Translations under genes and position numbers: made by a program | NCBI GenBank assembly: GCA_003451715.1 | Contig: DMJN01000267.1 | Location: 1 to 16,256 of the forward strand | DNA from: Gammaproteobacteria bacterium | GTDB taxonomy: Bacteria; Pseudomonadota; Gammaproteobacteria; Pseudomonadales; Pseudohongiellaceae | Length of the DNA stretch: 16,256 bases | Reading direction: 5' to 3' | Shown here: positions 1-8,341 of the stretch, one piece after another | How positions within the stretch are numbered: position 1 is the stretch's first letter | Layout of the letters: every line of letters starts with the position of its first letter | The notes under the pieces: model-generated | What the model was told of the DNA's origin: nothing | The model's input: only the letters and a program-made list of their open reading frames with translations | Database searches by the model: none

Positions 1-1679
1 CCGGCATTGTCCTTGAGCACGCTTAGCCGGGTGCTGGAGGAATCATTCCATGTCTCACCAATTGAGGTCACCACATTCAGATATTCGTCATTCTCGCCGT
101 TAGCCCCCATGCGAAACGAGCGCTTGTCTTCATGCCAACCCAGGTGACCATCCACTTCACCGGAACCTCGATACTCGACGCTTGCCTCGACCAGCGCAAA
201 TTTGTGAATTGCCGTTTTGTGATCAGGCCTATAGAAAAGGGCATCGGTGGAAAACACGCTGTACTCGTATTGCGTGGTAGCGAGGTACAGCGATCGGGGT
301 GTCATGTAGACCGTTTCGGTGTTTCCCAGGAAACAGCTACTGTCAAATGCGGATGGATTACTCAATGGTATGGCGGTAATGGTAATCAGCGAGGCGCTCC
401 TGGAGGCATCGACGGCACCGGTGGCGAGGTAGCATTGATCGCTGGTGATCAGGGGCTGTTCGGGTTGATTCAGAAAGGTCGCCTTCGGTGTCAGATCGGC
501 CAGTGTAATGTCTTCCAACAAGGCATCGTTCGCCAACCTGGTCTCATCGTCATAGGCATAGGGGTTGTAGTTAGGAATGAAAGGTGTGTAACGGGAAACC
601 AGATAAAGCACGTCACCGATGCGTCGGCTCGAGATCAGGCTGCCATCGATAGTCAGCTTGTTGGCGAGCGACAGATTGGCCGGATCTCCAGCATCCAGAA
701 ACTCCAACTCGAGTTGGCTGTCACGCCAACCCCAGACATCCAGCCAGGCGATAAATGCGTTCTGTCCGGACAAGGTAACCAGAATGTCATCCGATTGCTC
801 ATCACCTTGAACCAGATACATACTATCCGCTGTTATGAAAAGTTCATCTTCTTCCGGCTGATAGACTCCGATCTCTTCGGCTGCTGCCTGGGTCGCATCC
901 AGAGAAAAATTTGCTATACAGTTTTCCTGTCCACAATTGCGCAGCACATAGAGAATCTCACCATCGGTTTTGATGATATCGGCTTCGTCGACACCGGCTT
1001 CCTGCACATTGGTTGTTGAGACTTGTGTGGATGACGCACTCGAGTCGCTGCTATCGGTAGCGACTGAGGCAGCCGATTCCTGTGCACGCAGAAAGATTTG
1101 ATCCGATGAACTGAACTGCATACCTTCTTTAATATAGGCCTCCATGGCCGTGTCTGAGATGAATTTGTGCAGACTGTCTTTCTGTGCCGACTGCACCTCA
1201 AACTCCATGACAGTAGATGACACCACGAGGTCTTCACCCGCTGCCTGGTAGGCGGCGTACACCTGGTAGTCCCCTGCCAACAGGTCGATGTTCTGAAACA
1301 GATCGAAAGTTGTTTCGGATTCGAGTTGGATCGCCTGGAAGGAACTGAGGGTGATCGGATTTGCGTCCCAGAAATCCCAGCCCTGCTCGGTGCGTATATA
1401 CCAGTTATTCTGATGACGTGCGGCGAGAAATAGTGCGGCCTGTTTGCCGACATCATTCGAATCCACGTTCAGGGTGAAACTGGCGGTATATTTGTCTGAA
1501 TCCAGTAACGCGGTAGTAAACTGATGGGGTGAGGCGATTTCGAGCTGCAGTACACCACTGCCGGGGGGTTGCTCCTGCAGTGTGTCTGCATACCCAAAGC
1601 CATGCAATACCAGACCTACGAGGACTATTGGAACATTCCAGAGTGAGGTTTTCAGTTTCTTGAATAGCACAATATACAC
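1..1679 (-). CDS. Secreted beta-propeller domain protein (PF09826 type), 3' end cut by window edge
   Basis: The reverse strand is open for 559 codons, from a GTG at 1679 to the window edge. The start is chosen because AAGGTGA sits 5 bases upstream and an in-frame TGA lies a little further up; a second GTG at 1670 is possible. Residues 1-31 look like a signal peptide: a basic start, the hydrophobic stretch VPIVLVGLVLHGF, then a small-residue cleavage zone. Residues of about 40-165 resemble an Ig-like domain (DLLAGDYQVYAAYQ). A Ser-rich linker at about 200-220 leads into NVQEAGVDEADIIKTDG at 224-240, the hallmark opening of the secreted C-terminal beta-propeller family. Propeller-like beta strands follow to the edge. 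Members are usually somewhat over 600 residues, so only the C-terminus should be missing. The protein is likely periplasmic or cell-surface. Its biochemical role is unknown, and no catalytic residues are visible. Confidence 0.88.
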   Translation of the reverse strand, partial: MYIVLFKKLKTSLWNVPIVLVGLVLHGFGYADTLQEQPPGSGVLQLEIASPHQFTTALLDSDKYTASFTLNVDSNDVGKQAALFLAARHQNNWYIRTEQGWDFWDANPITLSSFQAIQLESETTFDLFQNIDLLAGDYQVYAAYQAAGEDLVVSSTVMEFEVQSAQKDSLHKFISDTAMEAYIKEGMQFSSSDQIFLRAQESAASVATDSSDSSASSTQVSTTNVQEAGVDEADIIKTDGEILYVLRNCGQENCIANFSLDATQAAAEEIGVYQPEEDELFITADSMYLVQGDEQSDDILVTLSGQNAFIAWLDVWGWRDSQLELEFLDAGDPANLSLANKLTIDGSLISSRRIGDVLYLVSRYTPFIPNYNPYAYDDETRLANDALLEDITLADLTPKATFLNQPEQPLITSDQCYLATGAVDASRSASLITITAIPLSNPSAFDSSCFLGNTETVYMTPRSLYLATTQYEYSVFSTDALFYRPDHKTAIHKFALVEASVEYRGSGEVDGHLGWHEDKRSFRMGANGENDEYLNVVTSIGETWNDSSSTRLSVLKDNA

Positions 1680-1829
1680 AGCTATCACCTTAACTCAGCT
1701 TGTCGGGTGTCTCCATAGAAAAGACAGGATTTTGCTTTAATCAGTTCACAATAATGCAATTCATTGGTTCATAAACGAATTGAATAGGTCTTGGTTTACT
1801 GCGGGCAATCGGCGTTCATTCCAGTGGGA

Positions 1830-2636
1830 TTAGCCATCTTTGTGAAGGGGCTGAACCAACAAGCGATGCAACTGGCTCGAATGCGGCCCATGAAATCCGG
1901 CGACGCCAATGGGCATGCTGGCCTGAGCCTGTTGCGGGGAGTGTAGGTAGGAGCCAAACAGGTAGTCCCACCAGGTAAAGTTGAAGCCAAAATTTCTGTT
2001 GTATTCCGCCGGATCCACCGAGTGGTGGATGCGGTGCATATCGGGTGTCACGATTATCTTTCTCAGCCCATTGTCCAGTGCCAGTGGTAAGCGCAAGTTA
2101 CTATGGTTAAACATGGATGTGGCATTGAGCAGCAATTCGGAAATAAGAATTGCCACCACCGAAGCGCCCAACAAAAACACCAGTGCAATTTTAATAAGAC
2201 TCGACAGCAGAAAAGAGAGCGGATGAAATCGATTACCCGTGGTGAGATCGTAATCGACGTCGGTATGGTGCACTCGATGCAAGCGCCACAACGGAGGCAC
2301 CAAATGATAGATGCGATGCTGCCAGTAAATCGTCACATCGAATAACAGGACGAACAGCGCAATCTCCAGCCAGGCAGGAAATTCCAGTACATTAAAGAGT
2401 CCCCAGCCTCGTTGCTGAGCAAACGAGGCTGATGCGACACCCGCCAGTGGAAGCAGCAGTCTTACCAACACAGAGTTGAATGCGCTGAGAGTGATATTTG
2501 TAAACCAGCGATGCAGCTTGCCTCGAAGCGGTTGACGCCGTGGCCAGACTAACTCAGCCACTGCCAGCAACAGGAACACGCCGAAGAATATTCCCAGTCT
2601 GATAGCAGACTCAGTATCGACTGTTATGCTATTCAT
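1830..2636 (-). CDS. Sterol desaturase / fatty acid hydroxylase family membrane protein
   Basis: This is an integral-membrane di-iron oxygenase of the fatty acid hydroxylase superfamily. Such enzymes hydroxylate or desaturate lipid substrates with O2. Counting from the ATG at 2636 (268 residues), the histidine clusters are in the expected order: HRIYH at 107-111, HRVHH at 120-124, a lone NH at 177-178 and HRIHH at 201-205. Hydrophobic helices lie near residues 11-28, 48-70, 88-105 and 143-168. The tail is short and polar. The frame also permits a TTG start at 2645, three codons earlier. Neither start has a strong ribosome site, so ATG is preferred. Gaps of about 150-175 bases on both sides suggest its own transcript. 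The substrate (sterol, hopanoid, carotenoid, fatty acid or ether lipid) cannot be told from sequence. Confidence 0.87.
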   Translation of the reverse strand: MNSITVDTESAIRLGIFFGVFLLLAVAELVWPRRQPLRGKLHRWFTNITLSAFNSVLVRLLLPLAGVASASFAQQRGWGLFNVLEFPAWLEIALFVLLFDVTIYWQHRIYHLVPPLWRLHRVHHTDVDYDLTTGNRFHPLSFLLSSLIKIALVFLLGASVVAILISELLLNATSMFNHSNLRLPLALDNGLRKIIVTPDMHRIHHSVDPAEYNRNFGFNFTWWDYLFGSYLHSPQQAQASMPIGVAGFHGPHSSQLHRLLVQPLHKDG

Positions 2637-2812
2637 AATCTGCAAGTGAATGAATCATTGAACAGGGGTATTCAATTCTACGGCTTAGCAATAGACTCCT
2701 GTAGAACAATATTTCTGTAAGCAAGAGCAGCCATTGAATTGATCAGAAGTTCCTTAAGTGAGTTGCAACAATATTTGTTTGGGTCAGAGGCAAAGAAAAT
2801 ACTAGGCCCGTG

Positions 2813-3880
2813 TTAATCCAATCCCAAAAAACTAAATTTCTGAACACGTCGACCTTCCTGCTCGGCGATGTATACATTGCCCTGTGAATCCACTCCTATT
2901 CCGTGGGGCAACTCGAACTGGCCGCGATAACGACCCGGTCCGCTGCCAAAGCTGCTGAGCAGGGCACCGCTCTGCCGGTCCAGTACGTCCACCATCACGC
3001 TGTTCTGGTTAATGACATACAAATATCGTTGTTCGGTGTCGGGGGAGAATGCCAATACAACGGCCGTGCCACGAGAGCCGCTGGCCCGATTCTCAGTCGA
3101 ACTGAGTGGCGTGAAGCCAACATCGATGTTTCGCTGGTGAGCACCCTGTCGATTGAATACCTGAATGCGATCGGCGCGGCGATCACAAACATACACCAGG
3201 CCGTCGTTGGACAGGCGAATACAATGGGGTAGCTCGCTCAGGCCTTCCTCGCCGGGCGCCCGATCGAGTGGCCATTGGCGCAGAAATTCACCTGCATTGT
3301 TGAGTACGGCAATGCGTGTATTGCCGCCGGGCAGTTCACCATCGGCAACATAGATATCACCATTTGATTTATCGATATCGATAGCAGAGGGTAGAAAGAA
3401 CTGAGCTCGATCAGAGTTCAGCGCTCGACCCTGCCGGGTGCCATCAGAGGAGTCAAATATCCCTTTTTCACCAATCTGCATGAGCAGTTCACTGCCATCG
3501 GAAGACCATTTCTGAATGTAACCGGTAGCCGCTGCGACGATCCACAGGTTTTGCTGTGCATCGACGTGACAGTCATGTAGACGACCGCCTAACAACTCTG
3601 GATCTCCCCAACCACGCACCACGCGTCCCGCCGGATCCAGCTCGATTATCGGTGGCGCCAGCGTGGCACCATCGAGATCATCGGGCACGACGTTCTGGCG
3701 ATTCAATAGATAGACATGATCACGGCCATCCACGCACATGCCACCGAGCCCACCGGTAAGCCAGTTATCCCCCAGCGGAACCTGCGGCCACAGCACATCC
3801 AGTTCGAAGCGCGGCACCTGCTGTGCAAAGCCCGGGGAACTGGAGAGTACAAGCAGTAGTAATAGCCTGGTTTTGTTCAT
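2813..3880 (-). CDS. Secreted NHL-repeat six-bladed beta-propeller protein
   Basis: The protein has 355 residues with a clear signal peptide (MNKTRLLLLLVLSSSPGFAQ) and should be exported. At least four NHL-like blades are visible: around 45-60 (GGMCVDGRDHVYLL), 101-124 (HDCHVDAQQNLWIV), 164-190 (PSAIDIDKSNGDIYVAD), 217-245 (LPHCIRLSNDGLVYVCD) and 324-348 (LPHGIGVDSQGNVYIAE). The fold resembles the peptidyl-alpha-hydroxyglycine lyase/SMP-30 group of propellers, but I see no residues that prove an enzyme activity; a binding or scaffolding role is equally possible. The start codon lies 7 bases after the stop of the upstream metalloprotease gene. The ribosome site (AGGTAA) overlaps that stop, so translation is probably coupled. 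It is the last gene of a three-gene operon of exported proteins. Confidence 0.87.
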   Translation of the reverse strand: MNKTRLLLLLVLSSSPGFAQQVPRFELDVLWPQVPLGDNWLTGGLGGMCVDGRDHVYLLNRQNVVPDDLDGATLAPPIIELDPAGRVVRGWGDPELLGGRLHDCHVDAQQNLWIVAAATGYIQKWSSDGSELLMQIGEKGIFDSSDGTRQGRALNSDRAQFFLPSAIDIDKSNGDIYVADGELPGGNTRIAVLNNAGEFLRQWPLDRAPGEEGLSELPHCIRLSNDGLVYVCDRRADRIQVFNRQGAHQRNIDVGFTPLSSTENRASGSRGTAVVLAFSPDTEQRYLYVINQNSVMVDVLDRQSGALLSSFGSGPGRYRGQFELPHGIGVDSQGNVYIAEQEGRRVQKFSFLGLD

Positions 3881-3887
3881 CGACTGC

Positions 3888-6644
3888 TTACCTGTCCCAA
3901 CTGAAATACACTTTTACCTTAGCCTCATCCGGCGCCGTATCGTCTGGCTCAGCCAGTTGAAAGTTGAGCCCTGCATTGGGGATATTAGCGCTGCCGAACT
4001 GCAGATGTGGGTTCAGGAAATCACCTGCATCGCTGAAACTGCTGACTGCTTCAAAATCCTGACCCTCTGCCTGAACCAGTTCACCGCTCTGGATCTGGTA
4101 GAACTGAATGCCGTTGTCGAAATCCTCCAGGGCAAATGGTGCGTCGGCCGAGTGGGCGTTACGCAGGATACGGTCGTATAGACGGAAACTGACACCATCT
4201 CGCCCGATGCGATAGTTGTACAGGGTGCTCATTGACTTATACGGATCGCGATCCGCTCCAGGCAGAAATTCGTTACTCAGCGTATAACCATAGATCAATT
4301 GTTTGCCATTCCAGCCGATCGATTCGCCGGGAACATCAACATGTCCGCAAGTGGCTTTATCGGCATCACTGACGTCAATAGGATAATAGTCCCGCCGTCG
4401 CTGAAAACACATGACATCTAGAAACCCCTGGCGCAGCGTGGCCTGGGCATCGTCATTAAATTGGTAGAAACGCCAGCCATCGTCCTCTTTAAAATAAGCA
4501 GCAGGAACCGGGGGCAATTCGTATTCCTGAGGTGTTGAATCCACCAGTAACAGGAAGCCGTTGCCGGGACCGAATTGTGCCGGCTCATTCTGGCTCCACA
4601 GGTAGGAGCCGTTGTAGTACCACATAAGAACACCGGAACGATAACGGAAGTCCACCGCTTCCATCTGGCCGGATTCAGGATCGCGATAGAAGATAAAACC
4701 CGGTTCTTCGAGGCTATTGTCGTAGTTATAGGCGCTGGCAAACCGCTCGTAGGGATCGCGGTATTCCAGCAAATAGAAATGAGGTACGGCGATGTCGTGA
4801 CTGCCAGCGCTGAGGGAGAAACCTTCTACGCTCCAACCCTGAAATTCGCTGCTCTCGAAATCATCGCGATAACCAAGCGCCCTGATTTCGATATTGTCCA
4901 CCAGCGCACCGTCTTCTGCGGCGGCCATGTCGGCAAAGTAATGAAAACGGATCTCCACGGTTTGACCACGGTAGTCTGCCAGGTCGAATTCAGCATGTAC
5001 CCAGTCGGGAATCTCACAGGGATCGATTGCGGTCTCTCCGATGCGGTCCTCTGCCAGGGCGCGAGCCAGATTAACATCGCAGCCTGCTGCGCTTTCCACC
5101 CGGCCATCTCCATCGCGGTCGCCGCTGCGACCGGTGAATCCGGGAATGGTACCGAGGCCATCGTGACCGCGACGCGAGGGCATGATGCTACTGGTGTCGG
5201 CCGGATCATCCTTGTCCACCGGTAGCAGGCGCCGGTAGTTCTCGCCATCGGTTGAGGCTTCGATATAGAGATAGTCCCAGCCGGCCTCGATGCGAAACCA
5301 GGCATCGAACTCCAGCACTATTTCATCCGCGGTGACATCCGCCAGATCGAAGCTGCGGGAGAGGTAGTGGTTAAGATCATTGCCCTGTCCGGTATAGGCG
5401 GCCTGCTCACCGTTAATGCGCTGCATCTCACCCATGCGTAACTCACGAATCTTCGGCGGCAGTATCACCATGGCGCTGTCACAAAGACCCGCCTGGGTTG
5501 AGCTATCCTGCTGCCAGTCATTCATGGTTTTCAGATACACCGATTGTACTGGCGCACCACTGGCGCTGCGGGGATTGATAATGCAGGGTTGCATCCAGCC
5601 CAGCATCAGGCGCGACCAGGAACTCAACTCCTGTGGCACCGGGCTGGCGGTAGCACTCATAGCTTCCCAGGATGCGGTGGAGTTATTAGTCTGGGCGGCA
5701 TAGATATCCGGCAGGCCTATGGAATGACCAAACTCGTGGATAAAGGTCGAGACATTGGTGTACTCCGACTGCATATTGTAGTCATACACCCACAGGCCTT
5801 CCTTCAATTCAATACCACCCCGTCGATTGGTAGAGCCTTCCACTTCCGGACCACGGCCATTGTTCTTGGTGAGCGCGAACCGATGGGGCCAGATGCGCTG
5901 TGCACACTCCTGTTCAACCGCTTCGAGAGCATCGTAGATATCCGACGGTGCATTGGCAGTAAATTTCTGATTGAGATTGAACAAACCCTGGCAGGAAGCC
6001 TGGCCTTTGCCGGCAAAGATCAACACGAAGTGATCGATGTACCCGTCGGATTCGGCATAGTTATTGTCGCCATCGTAGTCCTGGGGGTCCCACACATCGA
6101 AATTTTCCCAGGCAAAATCGGGATTCTGCTCGACAGCCGCCAGCAGCGCGTCTTCGACCAATATTTCCGGGCGCACGTCGTTGCGCCAGGCACCGTCGGA
6201 ATTCTGGATCGGCACGCCGTAAAATTCCGAAGGATTGTCGACCGTGACCACCGGCAAGACTTCACCGGTAACGAAATAACGCCCTTTGGACTGATGGTAG
6301 TAATAGTGGGTCAGGGTCTCTTCTGCGGGGCTGGAGAAATTGTCGGAGAACAATAGCTCCTGAAAATAGTCGCTATTGCGTCGATCAGAGCCTCGACCAC
6401 TGTAGCGGTCGAAGCGGCGATCGGAATACTGCACCGGGATGATGAGCATGCGATGGGGGCTGTCGGCGCTGGCCAGGACTGGAGGAATCGCATCAGATTT
6501 AATTTGGGGGTTGCCCAGCTGATCAAACTGCAGGTTTCGCAGCTTCTCGATCATCTCCAGGCTTTCACGGTTCTGTCCGAGTACCGGAGATACCGCGAGC
6601 ACCATTGCCGAAATCAACAGCGTTAATTTGAAATACTTAATCAT
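3888..6644 (-). CDS. Secreted M6 family metalloprotease (immune inhibitor A type)
   Basis: This is a 918-residue exported zinc endopeptidase. Residues 1-23 form a signal peptide (MIKYFKLTLLISAMVLAVSP, then VLG). The M6 catalytic domain covers about 60-370. It has RMLIIPVQYSDRRF near 65-78 and the zinc motif HEFGHSIGLPD at 303-313, with His303 and His307 as ligands, Glu304 as the base and Asp313 at the metzincin-like third position. An Asp-rich stretch at 189-204 (DYDGDNNYAESDGYID) and DRDGDGR near 509 look like calcium sites. A MAM-like beta domain of the immune inhibitor A kind spans about 425-590, ending DGALVDNIEIRALGY. The C-terminal part follows the immune inhibitor A pattern (YLLEYRDPYERF, GVLMWYYNGSYLW, GNGFLLLVD). 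Such proteases degrade extracellular proteins, for nutrition or against host defence. It lies 20 bases after the methyltransferase-like gene. The ribosome site AAAGGT is about 11 bases upstream of ATG. Confidence 0.93.
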   Translation of the reverse strand: MIKYFKLTLLISAMVLAVSPVLGQNRESLEMIEKLRNLQFDQLGNPQIKSDAIPPVLASADSPHRMLIIPVQYSDRRFDRYSGRGSDRRNSDYFQELLFSDNFSSPAEETLTHYYYHQSKGRYFVTGEVLPVVTVDNPSEFYGVPIQNSDGAWRNDVRPEILVEDALLAAVEQNPDFAWENFDVWDPQDYDGDNNYAESDGYIDHFVLIFAGKGQASCQGLFNLNQKFTANAPSDIYDALEAVEQECAQRIWPHRFALTKNNGRGPEVEGSTNRRGGIELKEGLWVYDYNMQSEYTNVSTFIHEFGHSIGLPDIYAAQTNNSTASWEAMSATASPVPQELSSWSRLMLGWMQPCIINPRSASGAPVQSVYLKTMNDWQQDSSTQAGLCDSAMVILPPKIRELRMGEMQRINGEQAAYTGQGNDLNHYLSRSFDLADVTADEIVLEFDAWFRIEAGWDYLYIEASTDGENYRRLLPVDKDDPADTSSIMPSRRGHDGLGTIPGFTGRSGDRDGDGRVESAAGCDVNLARALAEDRIGETAIDPCEIPDWVHAEFDLADYRGQTVEIRFHYFADMAAAEDGALVDNIEIRALGYRDDFESSEFQGWSVEGFSLSAGSHDIAVPHFYLLEYRDPYERFASAYNYDNSLEEPGFIFYRDPESGQMEAVDFRYRSGVLMWYYNGSYLWSQNEPAQFGPGNGFLLLVDSTPQEYELPPVPAAYFKEDDGWRFYQFNDDAQATLRQGFLDVMCFQRRRDYYPIDVSDADKATCGHVDVPGESIGWNGKQLIYGYTLSNEFLPGADRDPYKSMSTLYNYRIGRDGVSFRLYDRILRNAHSADAPFALEDFDNGIQFYQIQSGELVQAEGQDFEAVSSFSDAGDFLNPHLQFGSANIPNAGLNFQLAEPDDTAPDEAKVKVYFSWDR

Positions 6645-6664
6645 GTTTGTTACTACCTTTTACT

Positions 6665-7495
6665 TCAGTCCAGGGGTTTTTCAAAAACCAGTACGAACCG
6701 GTCGGTCCTGCCCTGTATGTCTTCATCGAATACGATACGGTCGAGATCGTCGACCGTACCCTTTAATACATCGCTGCTGGTGACGAATCGAAATCCTCTC
6801 GCCTCGATCTCTGACCTGGCGAAGGACTCCTTGATGCGATGCAGTTCCGATACCGTAAAATTATCCGACTGTGGATTACCATCATGGTCGACCACTACGA
6901 ACCTGCCGCCAGCTTTTAACGCCATCAGAAGCTGTTCCAGAAAATATCCCACGTTGGCCGGATTGCCCACCGGGACATAGCGCTCACCATCGTAGCGAGT
7001 GGGCACGACATACAGGTCATGCAGTGCCATCACGATCAATGCCCCGTCAAGTGTTTCCTCACCCAGATCGAGATTAATACCACTGCGTGTATGGCGCGTA
7101 ATATTGCCAGGATCACGACCATCAAAACGATCGGTTAAGCCATTAATACCCCAGGCTTCGAAACCGGGATTATTGTGCAGCACCGCTTCGCCGGACTCCC
7201 CCACTACGCTGGCCAGCAGTTCACTGTAATAGCCCCCGCTGCCGAAGATATCAACCACCCGGTCGCCGGGGTTCAGGTTGAGAAGCGGAATGACGACTTC
7301 GGGCCTGCTGCGTGAATCCCGCTCGATGTCGTCCGCCAGCCTGCCCGGTTTGTTCATCGCTGCCAGCACAGTCGATTCGTCTATGGAGGCTGCCTGCAAG
7401 GTCACGGCAGCAAGGCAGCTGAAGGAAATTAACAGTGTGAGTATCTTGAGCTTCAAGGCGACCTGCAGACGGGTATTGAATGGAAGACTGAGCAT
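6665..7495 (-). CDS. Exported class I SAM-dependent methyltransferase-like protein (COG4798-like)
   Basis: This is a 276-residue protein with a Rossmann methyltransferase core. Motif I is at 79-95 (RVVDIFGSGGYYSELLA). It is preceded by DDIERDSRSRPEVVIPLL, which is typical of the predicted methyltransferases with a GGYY version of motif I. A later strand VVVDHDGNP sits at 200-208. Residues of about 15-36 (KLKILTLLISFSCLAAVTLQA) form a signal peptide, so the fold is predicted outside the cytoplasm, where SAM is not known to occur. A TTG start at residue 14 would give a more normal signal peptide length; the ATG at 7495 lacks a strong ribosome site, so the start is uncertain. It is the first gene of the operon with the M6 protease and NHL propeller. 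No substrate can be assigned. Confidence 0.82.
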   Translation of the reverse strand: MLSLPFNTRLQVALKLKILTLLISFSCLAAVTLQAASIDESTVLAAMNKPGRLADDIERDSRSRPEVVIPLLNLNPGDRVVDIFGSGGYYSELLASVVGESGEAVLHNNPGFEAWGINGLTDRFDGRDPGNITRHTRSGINLDLGEETLDGALIVMALHDLYVVPTRYDGERYVPVGNPANVGYFLEQLLMALKAGGRFVVVDHDGNPQSDNFTVSELHRIKESFARSEIEARGFRFVTSSDVLKGTVDDLDRIVFDEDIQGRTDRFVLVFEKPLD

Positions 7496-7539
7496 ACATT
7501 TACTGAGCTGGATTAGCCAAATGATTTCCTATTGGAGAA

Positions 7540-7560
7540 AATCAAAGCAGCTGATTGATT
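7540..7560 (-). terminator. Possible weak terminator after the MBL-fold gene
   Basis: Read on the minus strand right after the TAG, AATCAA (7560-7555) pairs with TTGATT (7545-7540) around a 9-base loop. The last stem bases run into TTTTC. The stem is AT-rich and only 6 bp, so termination may be weak. Confidence 0.3.
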
Positions 7561-8268
7561 CTAGGAGTCCTCTGCAAAAGCCTTATTCACCGCCTGTTCG
7601 ACTGCTGCATGGGCACCGCTCTCAATCAAGGTGCCGTGTCCTGACAGAAGTTTATCAAACTCAAGTTCCAGCAGCAGCCGAAACTCACTTTCCAGATTGC
7701 CACCTTCCGGCGTCATGAGTTTCAACCAGAAGGGTCCGACGATTGTCGTCTTCGGGAATCCCATTCGCGGCATCATAATCTTCGCAATCAAATTATTGTA
7801 GCTGTAGTCGCCGTAGTGCTGGATCGCATCGCAGGTGAACAGCACTCCTCCTTCCTTCTTGAGCAGCAATGCGCATTCTGGCTGTATAGTGCCTGAAAAC
7901 TCGAAGATCTCACCATCGAAGAATGGTAGTACTGAACCGGTACTTAGTTCGACATCAATCGGCGGTTCGGTGTAGGCAGTGCCACCGGGCTGACACCAGA
8001 ACTGCGCCTTGAAGCAGTCGATGTAATAAGGATCATCGGCACCATGGAAGGGACCGAGACGAATGATATTAGTCACCTCACCCAACGCCTTTAGTTGTGC
8101 TTCGACCTCTGTGTTTAAGCGAATAGGATTTATTAGGGTCAACTCACTGCCTTCGCGGATGATTCCCATATTACGAGTGATACGAACAAAGGCATTCATC
8201 TTGATACTGCCTCGCACCATGAATACATCGCCGGTGATTTCTTCAACCGTACCGTGTGGGTAGATCAT
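7561..8268 (-). CDS. MBL-fold (metallo-beta-lactamase superfamily) protein with degenerate metal motif
   Basis: This 235-residue cytoplasmic protein has the general order of a metallo-beta-lactamase fold. An N-terminal beta sandwich comes first (EEITGDVFMVRGSIKMN at 9-24), then SELTLINPIRL at 41-51. The position of the usual HxHxDH motif holds GPFHGADDPYY (72-82), so only one His and the Asp pair remain. Later landmarks are FTCDAIQHYGD (144-154), with Asp147 in the place of the bridging Asp, and LSGHGTLI (208-215), with His211. It may bind one metal or none; a DUF4336-like non-canonical member is possible. The start has a good ribosome site (AAGGGAG, 8 bases before ATG). It follows the acyl-CoA synthetase by 73 bases on the same strand, so co-transcription is plausible. 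The function is unknown. Confidence 0.8.
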   Translation of the reverse strand: MIYPHGTVEEITGDVFMVRGSIKMNAFVRITRNMGIIREGSELTLINPIRLNTEVEAQLKALGEVTNIIRLGPFHGADDPYYIDCFKAQFWCQPGGTAYTEPPIDVELSTGSVLPFFDGEIFEFSGTIQPECALLLKKEGGVLFTCDAIQHYGDYSYNNLIAKIMMPRMGFPKTTIVGPFWLKLMTPEGGNLESEFRLLLELEFDKLLSGHGTLIESGAHAAVEQAVNKAFAEDS

Positions 8269-8341
8269 GATAGCTACTCCCTTACTCAGCTGTATCTACA
8301 ATCACGCGCCAGGCTCTGGAGCCTGCACTTGCCTTGTTTAC

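Noticed and set aside
132..1019. Long plus-strand open frame of 295 codons
   Set aside because: It is antisense to the beta-propeller gene, whose minus-strand frame has a recognisable family motif and signal peptide; the plus-strand protein has no recognisable feature.
1757..1782. Inverted repeat CAATTC/GAATTG after the sterol desaturase family gene
   Set aside because: The stem is only 6 bp and AT-rich with a 14-base loop and no T-tract, so it is too weak to call a terminator.
2705..2776. Two copies of AACAATATTT (2705-2714 and 2767-2776) in the gap before the sterol desaturase family gene
   Set aside because: Ten AT-rich bases repeated once is easily chance, and no promoter geometry supports an operator.
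5544..6356. Plus-strand open frame of 270 codons
   Set aside because: It lies wholly antisense to the M6 protease catalytic domain, which has an intact zinc motif in the other strand.
8310..8325. Hairpin CAGGCT/AGCCTG between the acyl-CoA synthetase and MBL-fold genes
   Set aside because: The stem is 6-7 bp with no T-tract, and the 73-base gap is compatible with co-transcription; not enough to call a terminator.
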